DNA of 64,000 bases from Aegilops tauschii subsp. strangulata. Lineage: Eukaryota > Streptophyta > Magnoliopsida > Poales > Poaceae. The notes beneath the pieces are model-generated. The model was given only the letters and a program-made list of their open reading frames with translations, did no database searches and was not told the DNA's origin. Of this stretch, positions 11,128-21,816 are shown in pieces. The stretch lies in the NCBI RefSeq assembly GCF_002575655.3, contig NC_053037.3, positions 255,101,135-255,165,134 on the forward strand, read 5' to 3'. Position 1 is the first letter of the stretch; each line of letters begins with the position of its first letter. Both the position numbers and the translations under genes were made by a program.

Positions 11128-12045
11128 TGATAGAGGCAAAGGTGTCCCGTCTTTCGATGAGATGATGGATATCGCTTTGGTGGAAGTCGACTTTGACGAT
11201 CCGACTACGAACGTGCGAGGACGTCGCGCCTTAGCAATCGCTAAACCAACTCCGAGAGGTTATCGACCACGCCGGAGCACGATCAACCTGACCACGAGGG
11301 TCTGTTTCCTGCGAGCAAACGAAGAACAAGCAAGAAACTGAGATTGCAATCTGGATATTGCGAATATAAGATGAAAGCTTTATTGATCAAGGTGGAGTTC
11401 TGTGACGCCTTTGTCTGGTCGCTGAACACAAACGAAGTACGCGAAGTTGCAGCTATGGCGAACTTTTAATCTAAACAAAACCCAAAGTCTAAACGACGCC
11501 CTAAGGGCTGTATATATGGAGGAAGAGGGGGGGAATTTCGTGGCCCTTGAGGAAGGGGTCCGAAACCAACCCTATCTCTTGTTTCCCCACACATACGGAC
11601 TCTAAAAACAGCCTATACTGATGTATTTCGAAATTACATGGGCCTGGCACAATAATAAGGTGACGCAGCACCTAGAATAGCCTCTGGACGAAAGTTATGA
11701 AGTAGCATCTTGTATATTTCGTCCAAGGTTTCATGCACGCATTATGGTGGCTTCAACGTCTTGAAATCATCACTTGTAACTCCGTTCTTGTTCCCCATGC
11801 GCATGCCATCATCTCCATGCTTGTTCTTGCTCCAATGTTCATCCTTCTCAAAGCTAGGCCCTTCATTTGTAAGCAAAAAAAATGTATCCAATTTAGGCAG
11901 CATCATATTCTCATGAATATTAGAATCATTACCAAGAAACGAAAGTACCTGGTAATTTAATTGGCGTGCGCGAGCTCTAGTAATTGGTCCAGTATGTATA
12001 GCAGGAGGGGCTGTGGGTGTAACAATGGTATTGATGTCCTCATCA
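11128..12045 (-). repeat. Element B 3' LTR (918 bp)
   Basis: Plus-strand ends are tgatagagg and cctcatca. The last ~100 codons of the pol frame lie inside it (11742-12045), so the LTR is partly coding. Confidence 0.95.
11511..11517 (-). promoter_or_regulatory. TATA-like box in B 3' LTR
   Basis: tatatat, minus-strand orientation, identical in the 5' LTR (18436-18442) and in A (3306-3312). Confidence 0.45.
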
Positions 12046-13349
12046 TCCTCCCCTTCTTGAAATGAAGTCGTCCTCGACGGAAGCTCATCTTCCTCACCCA
12101 AATAAGGCTTCAAATCTGCAATGTTAAAAGTGGGACTAACCCCAAAATCTGCAGGCAGCTCAAGTTTATATGCATTATCATTTATTTTCTCTAACACCTT
12201 AAAAGGACCATCAGCACGTGGCATTAGCTTTGATTTGCGCAAATCAGGAAATCTATCCTTACGCAAATGTAACCAAACAAGATCTCCAGGTGCAAACACA
12301 ACATGTTTTCTACCCTTATCTCCAGCAAGTTTATATTTAGCATTCATACGCTCAATGTTTTCCTTAGTTAACTCATGCATTTTTAAGATCAATTCAGCAC
12401 TTTGTTTAGCATCAAAATTAACCTTCTCCGAAGATGGAAGAGGCAACAAATCAATAGGTGCACGAGGTAGGAAACCATACACAATTTCAAAAGGGCACAT
12501 CTTAGTAGTAGAATGCAATGAACGATTATAAGCAAACTCAATATGAGGCAAGCATTCTTCCCACATTTTCTTATTATTCTTCAAAACAGCCCTAAGCATA
12601 GTAGACAATGTTCTATTGACTACTTCAGTTTGTCCATCAGTTTGGGGGTGACAAGTAGTACTAAAAAGCAGTTTAGTCCCCAACTTAGCCCATAAACATC
12701 TCCAAAAGTGGCTAAGAAATTTAGTATCACGATCGGAAACAATAGTATTTGGCACACCATGCAAGCGAATAATTTCACGAAAGAACAAATCAGCAACATT
12801 AACAGCATCATCGCTTTTATGACATGGTATAAAGTGTGCCATTTTCGAGAATCTATCCACGACAACAAATATGCTATCCCTCCCCTTCTTTGTTCGAGGT
12901 AAACCTAAAACAAAGTCCATAGATATATCCTCCCAAGGAACACTAGGTACAGGCAAAGGCATATATAAACCATGAGGATTGAGTCGTGACTTAGCTTTTT
13001 GACATGTAGTGCAGCGAGCAACAAAACGCTCAACATCCCGTCTCATCTTTGGCCAAAAGAAATGTGTAGCAAGTACGTCCTCTGTCTTCTTCACGCCAAA
13101 GTGTCCCATTAATCCTCCGCCATGCGCCTCCTGCAACAACAAAAGACGAAGAGAGCTAGCTGGAATGCATAGCTTGTTAGCACGGAACACAAATCCATCA
13201 TTAACGACAAACTTGTTCCAGGTTCTTCCTTCTTTACAATTCTGCAATACATCTTTAAAATCAGCATCATGCACATATTGATCTTTGATGGTCTCCAAAC
13301 CAAATATTTTGAAGTCAAGTTGTGAAAGCATAGTATAGCGACGAGACAA
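11742..13349 (-). CDS. pol: Element B pol, RNase H end and integrase
   Basis: The product inserts retroelement cDNA into the genome. The 535-codon open frame begins at an internal Met (13349) and is the continuation, in the same frame, of the gag-pol ORF that stops at 13407. Visible parts are the HHCC zinc-binding region (H82... C113, C116, about residues 75-120), the DD35E core (D145, D206, E242) and a GPF-type C-terminal motif (ADGPF, near residue 380). No chromodomain is evident. The last ~100 residues ([12 protein letters not shown]...) are encoded inside the 3' LTR. All catalytic residues are present. In the ancestor this was the C-terminal part of one polyprotein and not a separate gene. 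Confidence 0.93.
   Translation of the reverse strand: MSRRYTMLSQLDFKIFGLETIKDQYVHDADFKDVLQNCKEGRTWNKFVVNDGFVFRANKLCIPASSLRLLLLQEAHGGGLMGHFGVKKTEDVLATHFFWPKMRRDVERFVARCTTCQKAKSRLNPHGLYMPLPVPSVPWEDISMDFVLGLPRTKKGRDSIFVVVDRFSKMAHFIPCHKSDDAVNVADLFFREIIRLHGVPNTIVSDRDTKFLSHFWRCLWAKLGTKLLFSTTCHPQTDGQTEVVNRTLSTMLRAVLKNNKKMWEECLPHIEFAYNRSLHSTTKMCPFEIVYGFLPRAPIDLLPLPSSEKVNFDAKQSAELILKMHELTKENIERMNAKYKLAGDKGRKHVVFAPGDLVWLHLRKDRFPDLRKSKLMPRADGPFKVLEKINDNAYKLELPADFGVSPTFNIADLKPYLGEEDELPSRTTSFQEGEDDEDINTIVTPTAPPAIHTGPITRARARQLNYQVLSFLGNDSNIHENMMLPKLDTFFLLTNEGPSFEKDEHWSKNKHGDDGMRMGNKNGVTSDDFKTLKPP
12046..12058 (-). other. Element B polypurine tract
   Basis: AAGAAGGGGAGGA on the minus strand abuts the 3' LTR; it lies within the pol reading frame (the EGEDDE stretch). 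Confidence 0.85.
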
Positions 13350-13406
13350 TGCATCAGCAATAACATTTTCTTTACCCTTCTTGTGTTTAATGACATAAGG
13401 GAAAGT

Positions 13407-16400
13407 TTAAATGAATTCAACCCATTTAGCATGTCTACGATTCAGTTTAGCTTGACTTTTAATATGTTTCAAAGATTCATGATCAGAATGTATAACAAAT
13501 TCTTTGGGCCATAAATAATGTTGCCATGTTTCTAAAGTCCGAACAAGAGCATATAGTTCTTTATCATAAGTAGAATAATTCAGACTAGGCCCACTCAATT
13601 TTTCGGAAAAGTATGCAACAGGTTTGCCATCTTGTAATAACACACCTCCTAATCCAATGCCACTAGCATCACATTCAAGCTCAAAAGTCTTATTAAAATC
13701 AGGAAGTTGGAGTAAAGGAGCATGTGTCAACTTATCTTTCAATACCGTGAAGGCTTCTTCCTGTGCGGTACCCCAAACAAAAGGCACATCCTTCTTTGTA
13801 AGCTCGTTGAGAGGTGCAGCAATGGTGCTAAAATCTCTCACAAAACGCCTATAGAAACCAGCAAGTCCAAGAAAACTCCGCACTTGTGTGACCGTTTTGG
13901 GCTGCGGCCAACTCTCAATAGCTTCAATCTTGGCTTTATCAACTTCAATTCCCTGTGGAGTAACAACATAGCCAAGAAAAGATACTCGGTCGGTGCAAAA
14001 GGTGCACTTCCCAAGGTTACCAAACAAACGTGCATCACGTAGAGCAATAAAAACAGCACGTAAATGTTCCAAATGTTCTTCCAAAGATTTGCTATAAATC
14101 AGTATATCATCAAAATAGACTACCACAAATCGTCCAATGAAAGCATGTAAAACTTCGTTCATTAGTCTCATGAAAGTACTAGGTGCATTAGTTAACCCAA
14201 AAGGCATGACTAACCACTCATATAAACCAAACTTAGTTTTAAAGGCAGTTTTCCATTCATCTCCCAATTTCATACGAATTTGATGGTATCCACTACGCAA
14301 ATCAACTTTGGAGAACATTGTAGAGCCACTCAATTCATCAAGCATATCATCTAGCCTAGGAATAGGATGACGATAACGAATAGTAATATTATTAATGCCT
14401 CTACAATCAACACACATACGCGACGTACCATCCTTTTTAGGCACGAGTATAATAGGAACAGCACAAGGACTAAGAGATTCGCGTATATAACCTTTGTCAA
14501 GCAGCTCCTGTACTTGACGCATAATCTCCTTCGTCTCCTCTGGATTGGTACGGTATGGTGCACGGTTGGGTAGCGATGCACCGGGAATTAAGTCAATTTG
14601 ATGCTCAATCCCGCGAATAGGTGGTAATCCCGGTGGCACGTCTTGTGGGAAGACGTCAGCGAACTCCTGCAAAATGTTAGTGACAGCAGGGGGCAAAGAG
14701 GAAGGCACGTCCTCGAATGAAAATAATGCATCTTTGCACACAAAAGCATAGCAAACAGATTTGTGGAAATCTAGTTCATCAATATCAGATTTTGTGGCAA
14801 GTAAACATGCACTTTTCAATTTAATTTCAGAAACAACACTAGATGGTTTATTATTAGGTTTCATTTGTTGCTCAAATTCCTTTGCCACAATCTGATTTTC
14901 ACTCTTATTTTTCTCCTGTTTTGCTTTATTAGCTCTATTAATGTCATCTTTCAAAATGGAATCAGGAGTCATAGGAAGCAAAGTAATATTTTTATCCTTA
15001 TGAACAAGAGTACACTGATTGTTTCTACCATGGTGTACAGAATTTTTATCAAATTGCCATGGTCTACCTAGTAATAAGGAACATGCTTGCATGGGTACCA
15101 CATCACAATCAACATAATCAGCATATGTAGAGATACTAAAATGCACACGAACGGTACGTGTTACCTTAACCTTGCCGCTGTTGTTGAACCATTGGATGTA
15201 GTAAGGATGTGGATGTGGTCTTGTGGTGAGAGATAGCTTCTCCACCATCTCCATGCTAGCCAAGTTGTTACAGCTCCCTCCATCGATGATGACGCGAACA
15301 TAACGTTCCTTCACAACTCCCTTTGTATGGAACAAATTATGCCTCTGATTTTGCTCTGCTTGTGTGACCTGCACACTCAAAACACGTTGAGCAACTAAAC
15401 ATTCATACCTGTCAGCGTCTTCAGGAGCCATGTATTGCGTCTCATTTTCAGAATCATCTCCACCATGTTCTTCACGTGTAATAAGAGCCAAAGTCTCCTC
15501 ATCATAGTCACTAGCAGACTCATACCCACCATCCTCAGTAGCAATCATGACACGCTGAGATTTGCATTCTCTCGCAAAATGTCCTCTTCCCTTACAACGA
15601 CGACAAATAATATCACTTGTGTGCCCTGTCGATGCCATGGAAGAAGAAGAGCTCTGCGCAGGCCCGGCAGGCGTGCTCTTGGCAGAGAGTGGTGGTTGTG
15701 CCTGCTTTCTTGTATCACGGCTGGAGGTGGCACCTGATGGAGGTGATGGTGAAGTGGAAGTAGAAGATGCACGCGGTGTCCATGATGAAGGTCGACCTGC
15801 AGAAAAGTTAGTTCGCGCCAATGGCTGTCGATCCTGCACTTCACGTTCAGCTTTACAAGCAAGATGGAATAAACGAGTGATATTATTATAATCCTTATAC
15901 TCTAGAATGGTCTGAATCTCTTTATTTAATCCACCCATAAAACGTGCAAGCATAGCTTCATTCTCCTCAACAATACCACATCTAATCATGCGAGTTTGTA
16001 ATTCCTGATAATATTCTTCTACAGAATTTTTCCCTTGTCTTAAACGCTGCAATTTTTGAAGTAATTCACGTTGATAATATGGTGGAACCCAACGAGTACG
16101 CATAGCAGTTTTCAAAGCAGCCCAAGTAGTTGGAACAGGATATAATCTACAATGTTCAGACCACCAAACACATGCAAAGCTAGTGAAAGCACAAACAGCA
16201 GCAGGAACACGTCTCTCCTCAGGATATTGTAAACATGTAAATCGTTGTTCAGTTTCTAACTCCCAAGTAAGATATATATCAGGAACATATCTACCCTCAA
16301 ATGGTGGAATATTCAATTTCAGTTTAGGGAGATGGTCATGATCTCGTACCTGAGGTGGTGGTGCCGGCCTACCGTTGCGAATATATATCTGAGGTCGACC

Positions 16401-16865
16401 TGCTAGTGGTGGTGCTGGTGGCTGCACGTAGTTCTGATTTTGATCAACCTCATCCTCATAATCGCCCGCATAATCGTCATCCTCCTCAGCCGCCGCAGGA
16501 GCAGGAGCCAAAGAAGCATCAACAGTAGGTGCAGCAGCACCCGAATTTTGACCAATCTCAATTGGAACGCGCTGTGCCCGTCCCACTTGATTTGGAAGGC
16601 GGCGTTGGAGATGTGGTTGTTGTTGTTGTAGAGGTGCGACATGTGCAGCCGGTGGTGGTTGGGGAAGACGCTTGAGTAATTCAGTAAACTTGTTATCCAG
16701 CTTTGTCTCAAACGACTTCTCCACGGCATCTATCTTCTCCATAGCCTCTTCAAATCTGTTTAGCACATCTCCCACCTGGCCACTCATCATTTGCTGAAAT
16801 TTATCATGCAACTCCTTGTTCGTCATGTTCTCCCAATCAGTCTCATCGGCTTGTGAACCTGCCAT
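13407..16865 (-). CDS. gag-pol: Element B gag-protease-RT-RNase H polyprotein, ends at a premature stop
   Basis: The frame runs from the ATG at 16865 (MAGSQADE; another Met at 16886 would add seven residues) and encodes about 1150 residues. Numbering from 16886, capsid-like sequence is at about 190-350, the CCHC knuckle at 428-441 ([14 protein letters not shown]), the protease DGGS at 535-538, RT at about 790-960 with YFDD at 924-927, and the RNase H acidic residues D1073, E1110 and D1135. It stops at 13407-13409, where a TAA replaces the Glu expected after WVEFI; the next codons ([12 protein letters not shown]) continue the RNase H-linker in the same frame toward the integrase at 13349. One substitution therefore separates this copy from a single 1.7-kb-codon polyprotein frame. 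Confidence 0.95.
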   Translation of the reverse strand: MAGSQADETDWENMTNKELHDKFQQMMSGQVGDVLNRFEEAMEKIDAVEKSFETKLDNKFTELLKRLPQPPPAAHVAPLQQQQPHLQRRLPNQVGRAQRVPIEIGQNSGAAAPTVDASLAPAPAAAEEDDDYAGDYEDEVDQNQNYVQPPAPPLAGRPQIYIRNGRPAPPPQVRDHDHLPKLKLNIPPFEGRYVPDIYLTWELETEQRFTCLQYPEERRVPAAVCAFTSFACVWWSEHCRLYPVPTTWAALKTAMRTRWVPPYYQRELLQKLQRLRQGKNSVEEYYQELQTRMIRCGIVEENEAMLARFMGGLNKEIQTILEYKDYNNITRLFHLACKAEREVQDRQPLARTNFSAGRPSSWTPRASSTSTSPSPPSGATSSRDTRKQAQPPLSAKSTPAGPAQSSSSSMASTGHTSDIICRRCKGRGHFARECKSQRVMIATEDGGYESASDYDEETLALITREEHGGDDSENETQYMAPEDADRYECLVAQRVLSVQVTQAEQNQRHNLFHTKGVVKERYVRVIIDGGSCNNLASMEMVEKLSLTTRPHPHPYYIQWFNNSGKVKVTRTVRVHFSISTYADYVDCDVVPMQACSLLLGRPWQFDKNSVHHGRNNQCTLVHKDKNITLLPMTPDSILKDDINRANKAKQEKNKSENQIVAKEFEQQMKPNNKPSSVVSEIKLKSACLLATKSDIDELDFHKSVCYAFVCKDALFSFEDVPSSLPPAVTNILQEFADVFPQDVPPGLPPIRGIEHQIDLIPGASLPNRAPYRTNPEETKEIMRQVQELLDKGYIRESLSPCAVPIILVPKKDGTSRMCVDCRGINNITIRYRHPIPRLDDMLDELSGSTMFSKVDLRSGYHQIRMKLGDEWKTAFKTKFGLYEWLVMPFGLTNAPSTFMRLMNEVLHAFIGRFVVVYFDDILIYSKSLEEHLEHLRAVFIALRDARLFGNLGKCTFCTDRVSFLGYVVTPQGIEVDKAKIEAIESWPQPKTVTQVRSFLGLAGFYRRFVRDFSTIAAPLNELTKKDVPFVWGTAQEEAFTVLKDKLTHAPLLQLPDFNKTFELECDASGIGLGGVLLQDGKPVAYFSEKLSGPSLNYSTYDKELYALVRTLETWQHYLWPKEFVIHSDHESLKHIKSQAKLNRRHAKWVEFI

Positions 16866-18040
16866 GGTTAGCAGCAAAAGAAACACAAAAGAATATGATC
16901 CTGCAGACTACTAGAAGTGGTGGTGATGGTGGTGTGTCACAAAACCTTCAAGCGAATCTCAAATTCTTACCAGTTCTTACCCAGCAGCAGGTGGTGATCG
17001 GCAACCGTTGTAGTCAAAAACTCTCAAAGCTTGGATATAGCGATTACCAGGAAGAGTCAAACGCACGATGTAGACTTATGTGGAGCTGGGAAGGCTTATA
17101 ATATGGTAGCAAAATGGTAAGCAATAATCAATTCAGAGATGCAAAGTTGAATAAACGCTCAACGACGGTACTGTGCTGGTCCTAGGCTAGACCGTGCTAG
17201 AGACGCGAGCCTAGAACACTAACAAAATCACGGCGCTGCACGTAAACAAGGGAAAAGCACACTCTGGAATTTTTTTTCGCTCTTTTTGTTTTGTTTTGCG
17301 CTCCTCTTTTTTTTTGCGAAAAATCACTATAATGGCGAGTGTCTCAAAACTCTTCCCAGGTCAAACTGACAGGATGGGCACAAAATTTTTTGACTATTTT
17401 TTTTCGGAAATCAGGGCAGCGACGACGAAAAAGTGCGACAAAAAATCACTATGATGGCGAGTGTCTCAAAACACTACCCGGGGCCTAAAAATAGGATAGG
17501 GAAAAAATATTTTTGGTTGCCGAAATTTTGGCCTAAAAACTGCCCGGGGGTCTCCAGACTTTTTTTTTTCCGAGACCTACTCAGGCAAGGAAACACGAAA
17601 CGGAAAATATATGGATCTCTAAAACCAACCGAATATGAAAAGAACTCGGATTGGTGGTGGATATATGGCGGTAGGATATGGCAGCGGTGGTGGTATATGG
17701 TAGCGGTAGTGGTATATGGATACGGATGCAAAGCGGTGGCGGATAAGCAATGGTGGTAGATGGCAAGGCGATGATGATGGTGCGGCGGCGGCGTGACAAC
17801 TTATGACCAGAACTCGAAACTCTAAAAGACTAGGCTCTAAGACCAGCAACTTGACATGACGATGCAACCGCAAATTCAACAAAGCAAAAACCCTAAAAAG
17901 ATTATGCAAAGGCTCAGATTGGTTCGGATATGATGAACTAACCCTAATTTTTTTGTGGCTTTTTCGTGGACTGTAGGTATGAAGAACAGACTCGATCTAA
18001 ACTATGAAAAACTATAAAATCTCACCGAGCAACCTGGAAA
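16866..18040 (-). other. Element B untranslated leader
   Basis: The equivalent of 1741-2910 in A. It differs mainly in T runs (for example 17281-17310). No supported ORF. Confidence 0.6.
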
Positions 18041-18050
18041 TCTGATACCA
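18041..18050 (-). other. Element B primer-binding site (tRNA-iMet type)
   Basis: TGGTATCAGA on the minus strand, two bases from the 5' LTR. Confidence 0.87.
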
Positions 18051-18052
18051 TT

Positions 18053-18971
18053 TGATAGAGGCAAAGGTGTCCCGTCTTTCGATGAGATGATGGATATCGC
18101 TTTGGTGGAAGTCGACTTTGACGATCCGACTACGAACGTGCGAGGACGTCGCGCCTTAGCAATCGCTAAACCAACTCCGAGAGGTTATCGACCACGCCGG
18201 AGCACGATCAACCTGACCACGAGGGTCTGTTTCCTGCGAGCAAACGAAGAACAAGCAAGAAACTGAGATTGCAATCTGGATATTGCGAATATAAGATGAA
18301 AGCTTTATTGATCAAGGTGGAGTTCTGTGACGCCTTTGTCTGGTCGCTGAACACAAACGAAGTACGCGAAGTTGCAGCTATGGCGAACTTTTAATCTAAA
18401 CAAAACCCAAAGTCTAAACGACGCCCTAAGGGCTGTATATATGGAGGAAGAGGGGGGGGAATTTCGTGGCCCTTGAGGAAGGGGTCCGAAACCAACCCTA
18501 TCTCTTGTTTCCCCACACATACGGACTCTAAAAACAGCCTATACTGATGTATTTCAAAATTACATGGGCCTGGCCCAATAATAAGGTGACGCAGCACCTA
18601 GAATAGCCTCTGGACGAAAATTATGAAGTAGCATCTTGTATATTTCGTCCAAGGTTTCATGCACGCATTATGGTGGCTTCAACGTCTTGAAATCATCACT
18701 TGTAACTCCGTTCTTGTTCCCCATGCGCATGCCATCATCTCCATGCTTGTTCTTGCTCCAATGTTCATCCTTCTCAAAGCTAGGCCCTTCATTTGTAAGC
18801 AAAACAAATGTATCCAATTTAGGCAGCATCATATTCTCATGAATATTAGAATCATTACCAAGAAACGAAAGTACCTGGTAATTTAATTGGCGTGCGCGAG
18901 CTCTAGTAATTGGTCCAGTATGTATAGCAGCAGGGGCTGTGGGTGTAACAATGGTATTGATGTCCTCATCA
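18053..18971 (-). repeat. Element B 5' LTR (919 bp)
   Basis: It pairs with 11128-12045. Differences by eye: one extra G in the run near 18455, a base near 18556, C/A near 18573, A/G near 18620, C/A near 18805 and C/G near 18929. Confidence 0.95.
18436..18442 (-). promoter_or_regulatory. TATA-like box in B 5' LTR
   Basis: tatatat in minus orientation, followed by the leader toward the PBS; the position suits an LTR promoter. Confidence 0.5.
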
Positions 18972-19357
18972 CCAACTACAAATCTTCTTCCCCTTCGTCA
19001 TCTTCAAGGCGGCGACGCTCAAGTGGCCAATCTTCGGAAGGTCATCGAGCTCAAGCACTACAACACCATCAAGATGAAGATGCTCGTGATGCGTACACCT
19101 ACAAGTCCCAAAAAGCTCTACATCAAGCTACGGCCAAACTTCATGAGCACAAGAGAAGATCGCGAGACAAGCACCAACAATACGGAGCAACGACTACTAC
19201 CACCACTTCGGCATCTTCGCCAAGTGTTATCAAGGCATCTTCGCCTTTGGACGTACGGCATCTTCACCTACCTCCGACGAGTACGCCGACATCGGCCTTC
19301 ATCCACGACGACGGTGACGAGATGATCGAGCATGGGATTTTCCCTTCGGTCATGGAG

Positions 19358-19474
19358 GAGAGTGATGATGTGCCATCTTCGGCCTTCATCCATGACGAGA
19401 GCGATGATGTGCCATCTTCGGCCTTCATCCACAACGAGAGTGATGATGTGCCATCTTCGGCCTTCATCCACGGC
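19358..19474 (+). repeat. 39-bp tandem repeat, three copies, in Y ORF
   Basis: Units at 19358, 19397 and 19436 encode ESDDVPSSAFIH followed by D, N or G. The period is a multiple of three and the frame is kept. A partial copy (SAFIHDDGDE) precedes it. Confidence 0.85.
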
Positions 19475-19887
19475 GACGACGACGGGATGGTTGAGCATGG
19501 GAGTTTCCCTTTGACCACGGCGACGTATGATGACATGAGTGACTTCACCACTAGCCCCATATATGATGAGTTGCCCCAATTCCCATGTGAGGAGAGCCAC
19601 CAACACCACCACTTGAGTGATTTGAGTGACTCCACCATATGTGAGATTGAGTGCACCTACCTTGAGGGAGTGAGTGAGCCACCACCACATAGAGAGAGTG
19701 AGGCCATTTCGATTTCTAACAACTTAACCTCTTCCTCTATTGTGTCTTCTCATTTGGTGCTAGGTCCCATATATGATGATGTGCCGATCTTCGACGACTT
19801 CGTCCTCCCTTTGGACAAGACGATGGCCATGGTGGAATATGATGCACCCCCACATGGTTCCATCAAGATGAAGATGATGACCACCAT

Positions 19888-20673
19888 TTGGTCTTTCCCA
19901 CCTCACCTACACCACTTGAGTCGAACGAGAAAGGTAACATAGGTGAAGGTGATGCTCTTGTCCCACTAGTGGACGTTCTTGACATTGATTGCTTGCATGA
20001 TGTTGCTCCACCTATTACCATGCTTCATGCTAGTATGATTTCTCCATACGACGCTTTAACCATTTATGATGAGTTTGATGATTGCCATGAGGAGTCTATT
20101 AGTCGTGATGCCATGTTATATAGGATTTCTTGTGATAATTCTCTCGGTCACATCATGTTTGACAAACCGCTTGACTTGTCATATGCTATGCATGAGATCA
20201 ACAATATGTCATATTTGCAATCTCATCGTAGTGACTATGCATATACCAACAACATAAACCCAATTTGCACATATGGCATAGATGACAAGCCCATGGTTAT
20301 TGGCATTTGTTTTTCTTGTGATGATATGGATATGCTCCCTTTGCATCATTTATCTCATATGCCATGCCATGACCACCTAGCTTCCGATATGCATTGTTTT
20401 GGATGTAGTTCATATTCTCCATATGATGTTTCCACTATTGCTCATGAGGAGACCCCTATAGTTTCCTCATACATATTAGGAGATTTTGATGCATTCCATA
20501 CTTTGCATGACCCCACTACTTGTGTGCACCATATGCTCCCCATGAATAAACATGCTATTGATGTGCCATATACGTGTATGTTAAATTTGCATCCCCATCG
20601 TGTCAAACACAATAACTATTCTTTCATGATGGATGACATGTTCTTATACCATGCATCAAATTTCTTTGAGTGA
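19888..20673 (+). pseudogene. Element Y ORF, second part (His/Asp/Met-rich)
   Basis: A 261-codon frame overlapping the end of the first part by 55 bases in a different frame, which suggests a frameshift within one original ORF. It is rich in His, Asp, Met and Cys (for example CFSCDDMDMLPLHHL), with no catalytic motif that I recognise. It ends at TGA 20671-20673, and the same frame continues to 21048 in similar style, so this stop also looks secondary. The function is unknown; it is specific to the internal region of this non-autonomous element. Confidence 0.55.
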
Positions 20674-20697
20674 TGCTTATCTTGTGCTAACTCACAC

Positions 20698-21048
20698 ATG
20701 CACATACACACCATGATGGATGATGTGTACATTTACCACGCACACACGTTCTTTCGTTTGTGTCTCTTTTGTGTAGGTACCCATGAATACTTGTCAACCT
20801 CGCAATCCCACGAGTTGACAAAACGAGCTCTAGAGAGCAATGATGACTTGGGATCCCATGGATTTCCTTTCCCACTGCTCTCTTCGCGCAAAGACTTCGC
20901 GCATTTCTTCTACATGGCTCTCACATGGTTATGGGTTATCGTCCATTACAAACCTTATGCCCATCTTGCCATGTTCACTTTGCATGATATGCTCATTCCT
21001 ATGCCTCTTCCATACATTTGTGACCCATGCATTACACATGATGATTGA
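20698..21048 (+). pseudogene. Element Y ORF, third part
   Basis: Same frame as 19888-20673, beyond its TGA. It encodes MHIHTMMDDVYIYHAHTFF..., resembling the phrase SFMMDDMFLYHASNFFE at the end of the previous part, so an internal repeat of about 40 codons is likely. A frameshift near 21040 moves the open frame to the one ending at 21658. No known domain. Confidence 0.45.
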
Positions 21049-21658
21049 TCCTACTACTCGTATATGTATTTGCAAGCTTGGTGGAGATATTGCTTGTTAT
21101 GGCCATGTTCCATTTAAGCCACATTCCTATGATGATATCTTGCTTTGTCATCGTGCTTGTGATATGCCATGTGCATTGACTATGCCTACTATTTGTTCTC
21201 ATGACTTGATTGCCTTGCACATGTTGCAAAATTGCTATATCATTTGTGTTGAGTGCCTCACTTTCTTCACCACACCATATGCACATTATGCTTGGATTAT
21301 CTTGCACTTGCCCCATGTGTTTAGACATTTCTATTCTTTTGGTGTTGTGAATGACTCTTATGCCTACCATAGACCATTTGTCGAGCACTTTATACATGTT
21401 TGCTATGATCTTGAGGTCGATGCTTGCTATCTTGTCAAACATATTTGCATCGCTACCTCACATTTGCATGCTTGTATCCATGATGTCCTTGATTGTGCTC
21501 AAGTTAGATGCTTAAATTCCATGCCACACTTCTTTGTCAAACCATATGCTATGCTTGATGACAACACTTGTTGGGTGAATCACCTCTTGAATGCTTGGTT
21601 TTGCTTTAATGCCAATCACATTTTTTTTCCAAGTGCTTGTTATCTTTGCTCCTTTTGA
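21040..21658 (+). pseudogene. Element Y ORF, fourth part (His/Cys-rich)
   Basis: The open frame to 21658 continues the His/Cys/Asp-rich composition (for example HIC, CYDLEVDACYL, HACIHD). Its apparent start at 20840 overlaps the third part, so I place the real part from about 21040. It lies just upstream of the PPT, where pol would end in an autonomous element. No enzyme motif is seen. Confidence 0.45.
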
Positions 21659-21802
21659 AGGAACTACAAGACGGTGCAACATTGGAGAGTGCCCATTTCG
21701 AGCTTCCACATGACAAGTGCTTGGTGGTTGTCCACTTCTACACGGCGACGCCATCTCGTTACCATCGTGATGAAGATCACAATCCATGGACGGATCTCTC
21801 CC

Positions 21803-21816
21803 AAGGGGGGGGGAGA
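21803..21816 (+). other. Element Y polypurine tract
   Basis: aaggggggggga followed by ga, immediately before the 3' LTR at 21817. Confidence 0.85.

Larger units (their letters stand above)
11128..18971 (-). mobile_element. Element B: near-intact Ty3/gypsy LTR retrotransposon
   Basis: A complete 7844-bp element with TSD CCAAC at 11123-11127 and 18972-18976. LTRs are 11128-12045 (3') and 18053-18971 (5'), 918 and 919 bp, with TG...CA ends. PBS and PPT are in place. Gag, protease, RT, RNase H and integrase occur in this order on the minus strand, the gypsy order. By eye the LTRs differ by about five substitutions and one G-run indel (about 0.5%), so the insertion is young, roughly 0.2 million years at the usual grass rate of 1.3e-8. 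It splits the ORF of Y. Confidence 0.96.
10828..19942 (+). pseudogene. Element Y ORF, first part, split by insertion of B
   Basis: I do not recognise a named family. The reading frame starts at 10828 (or at the ATG at 10915, MDRQGISSPVF), runs to 11127, is interrupted by B plus one TSD copy (11128-18976) and resumes at 18977 in frame: the removed length, 7849, leaves the two halves in phase. The first part (IEQLAIDIRQNEARIRDYL) looks gag-like and helical. The second is Ser/His/Asp-rich with three 13-residue repeats (ESDDVPSSAFIHD type). It ends at 19942 by a frameshift, since the next frame continues the same low-complexity style. It is probably the Gag-like or accessory product of a non-autonomous element; I cannot assign a catalytic function. 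Confidence 0.7.

Noticed and set aside
11742..12300. Chromodomain at the end of B integrase
   Set aside because: Looked for aromatic-cage and chromo-like sequence after the GPF motif; none is convincing.
13109..13432. Second small ORF overlapping B pol, and others antisense to it (for example 12121-12531, 15562-15891)
   Set aside because: Shadows of the gag-pol frame.
1..18971. A and B as a segmental tandem duplication
   Set aside because: Flanking sequences and target duplications differ (ACCGG in X, CCAAC in Y), which fits two separate insertions.
18887..19942. A stand-alone 351-codon gene
   Set aside because: Its first 28 or so codons lie in the B LTR; the remainder is the second half of the Y ORF, in frame with 10828-11127 once B is removed.
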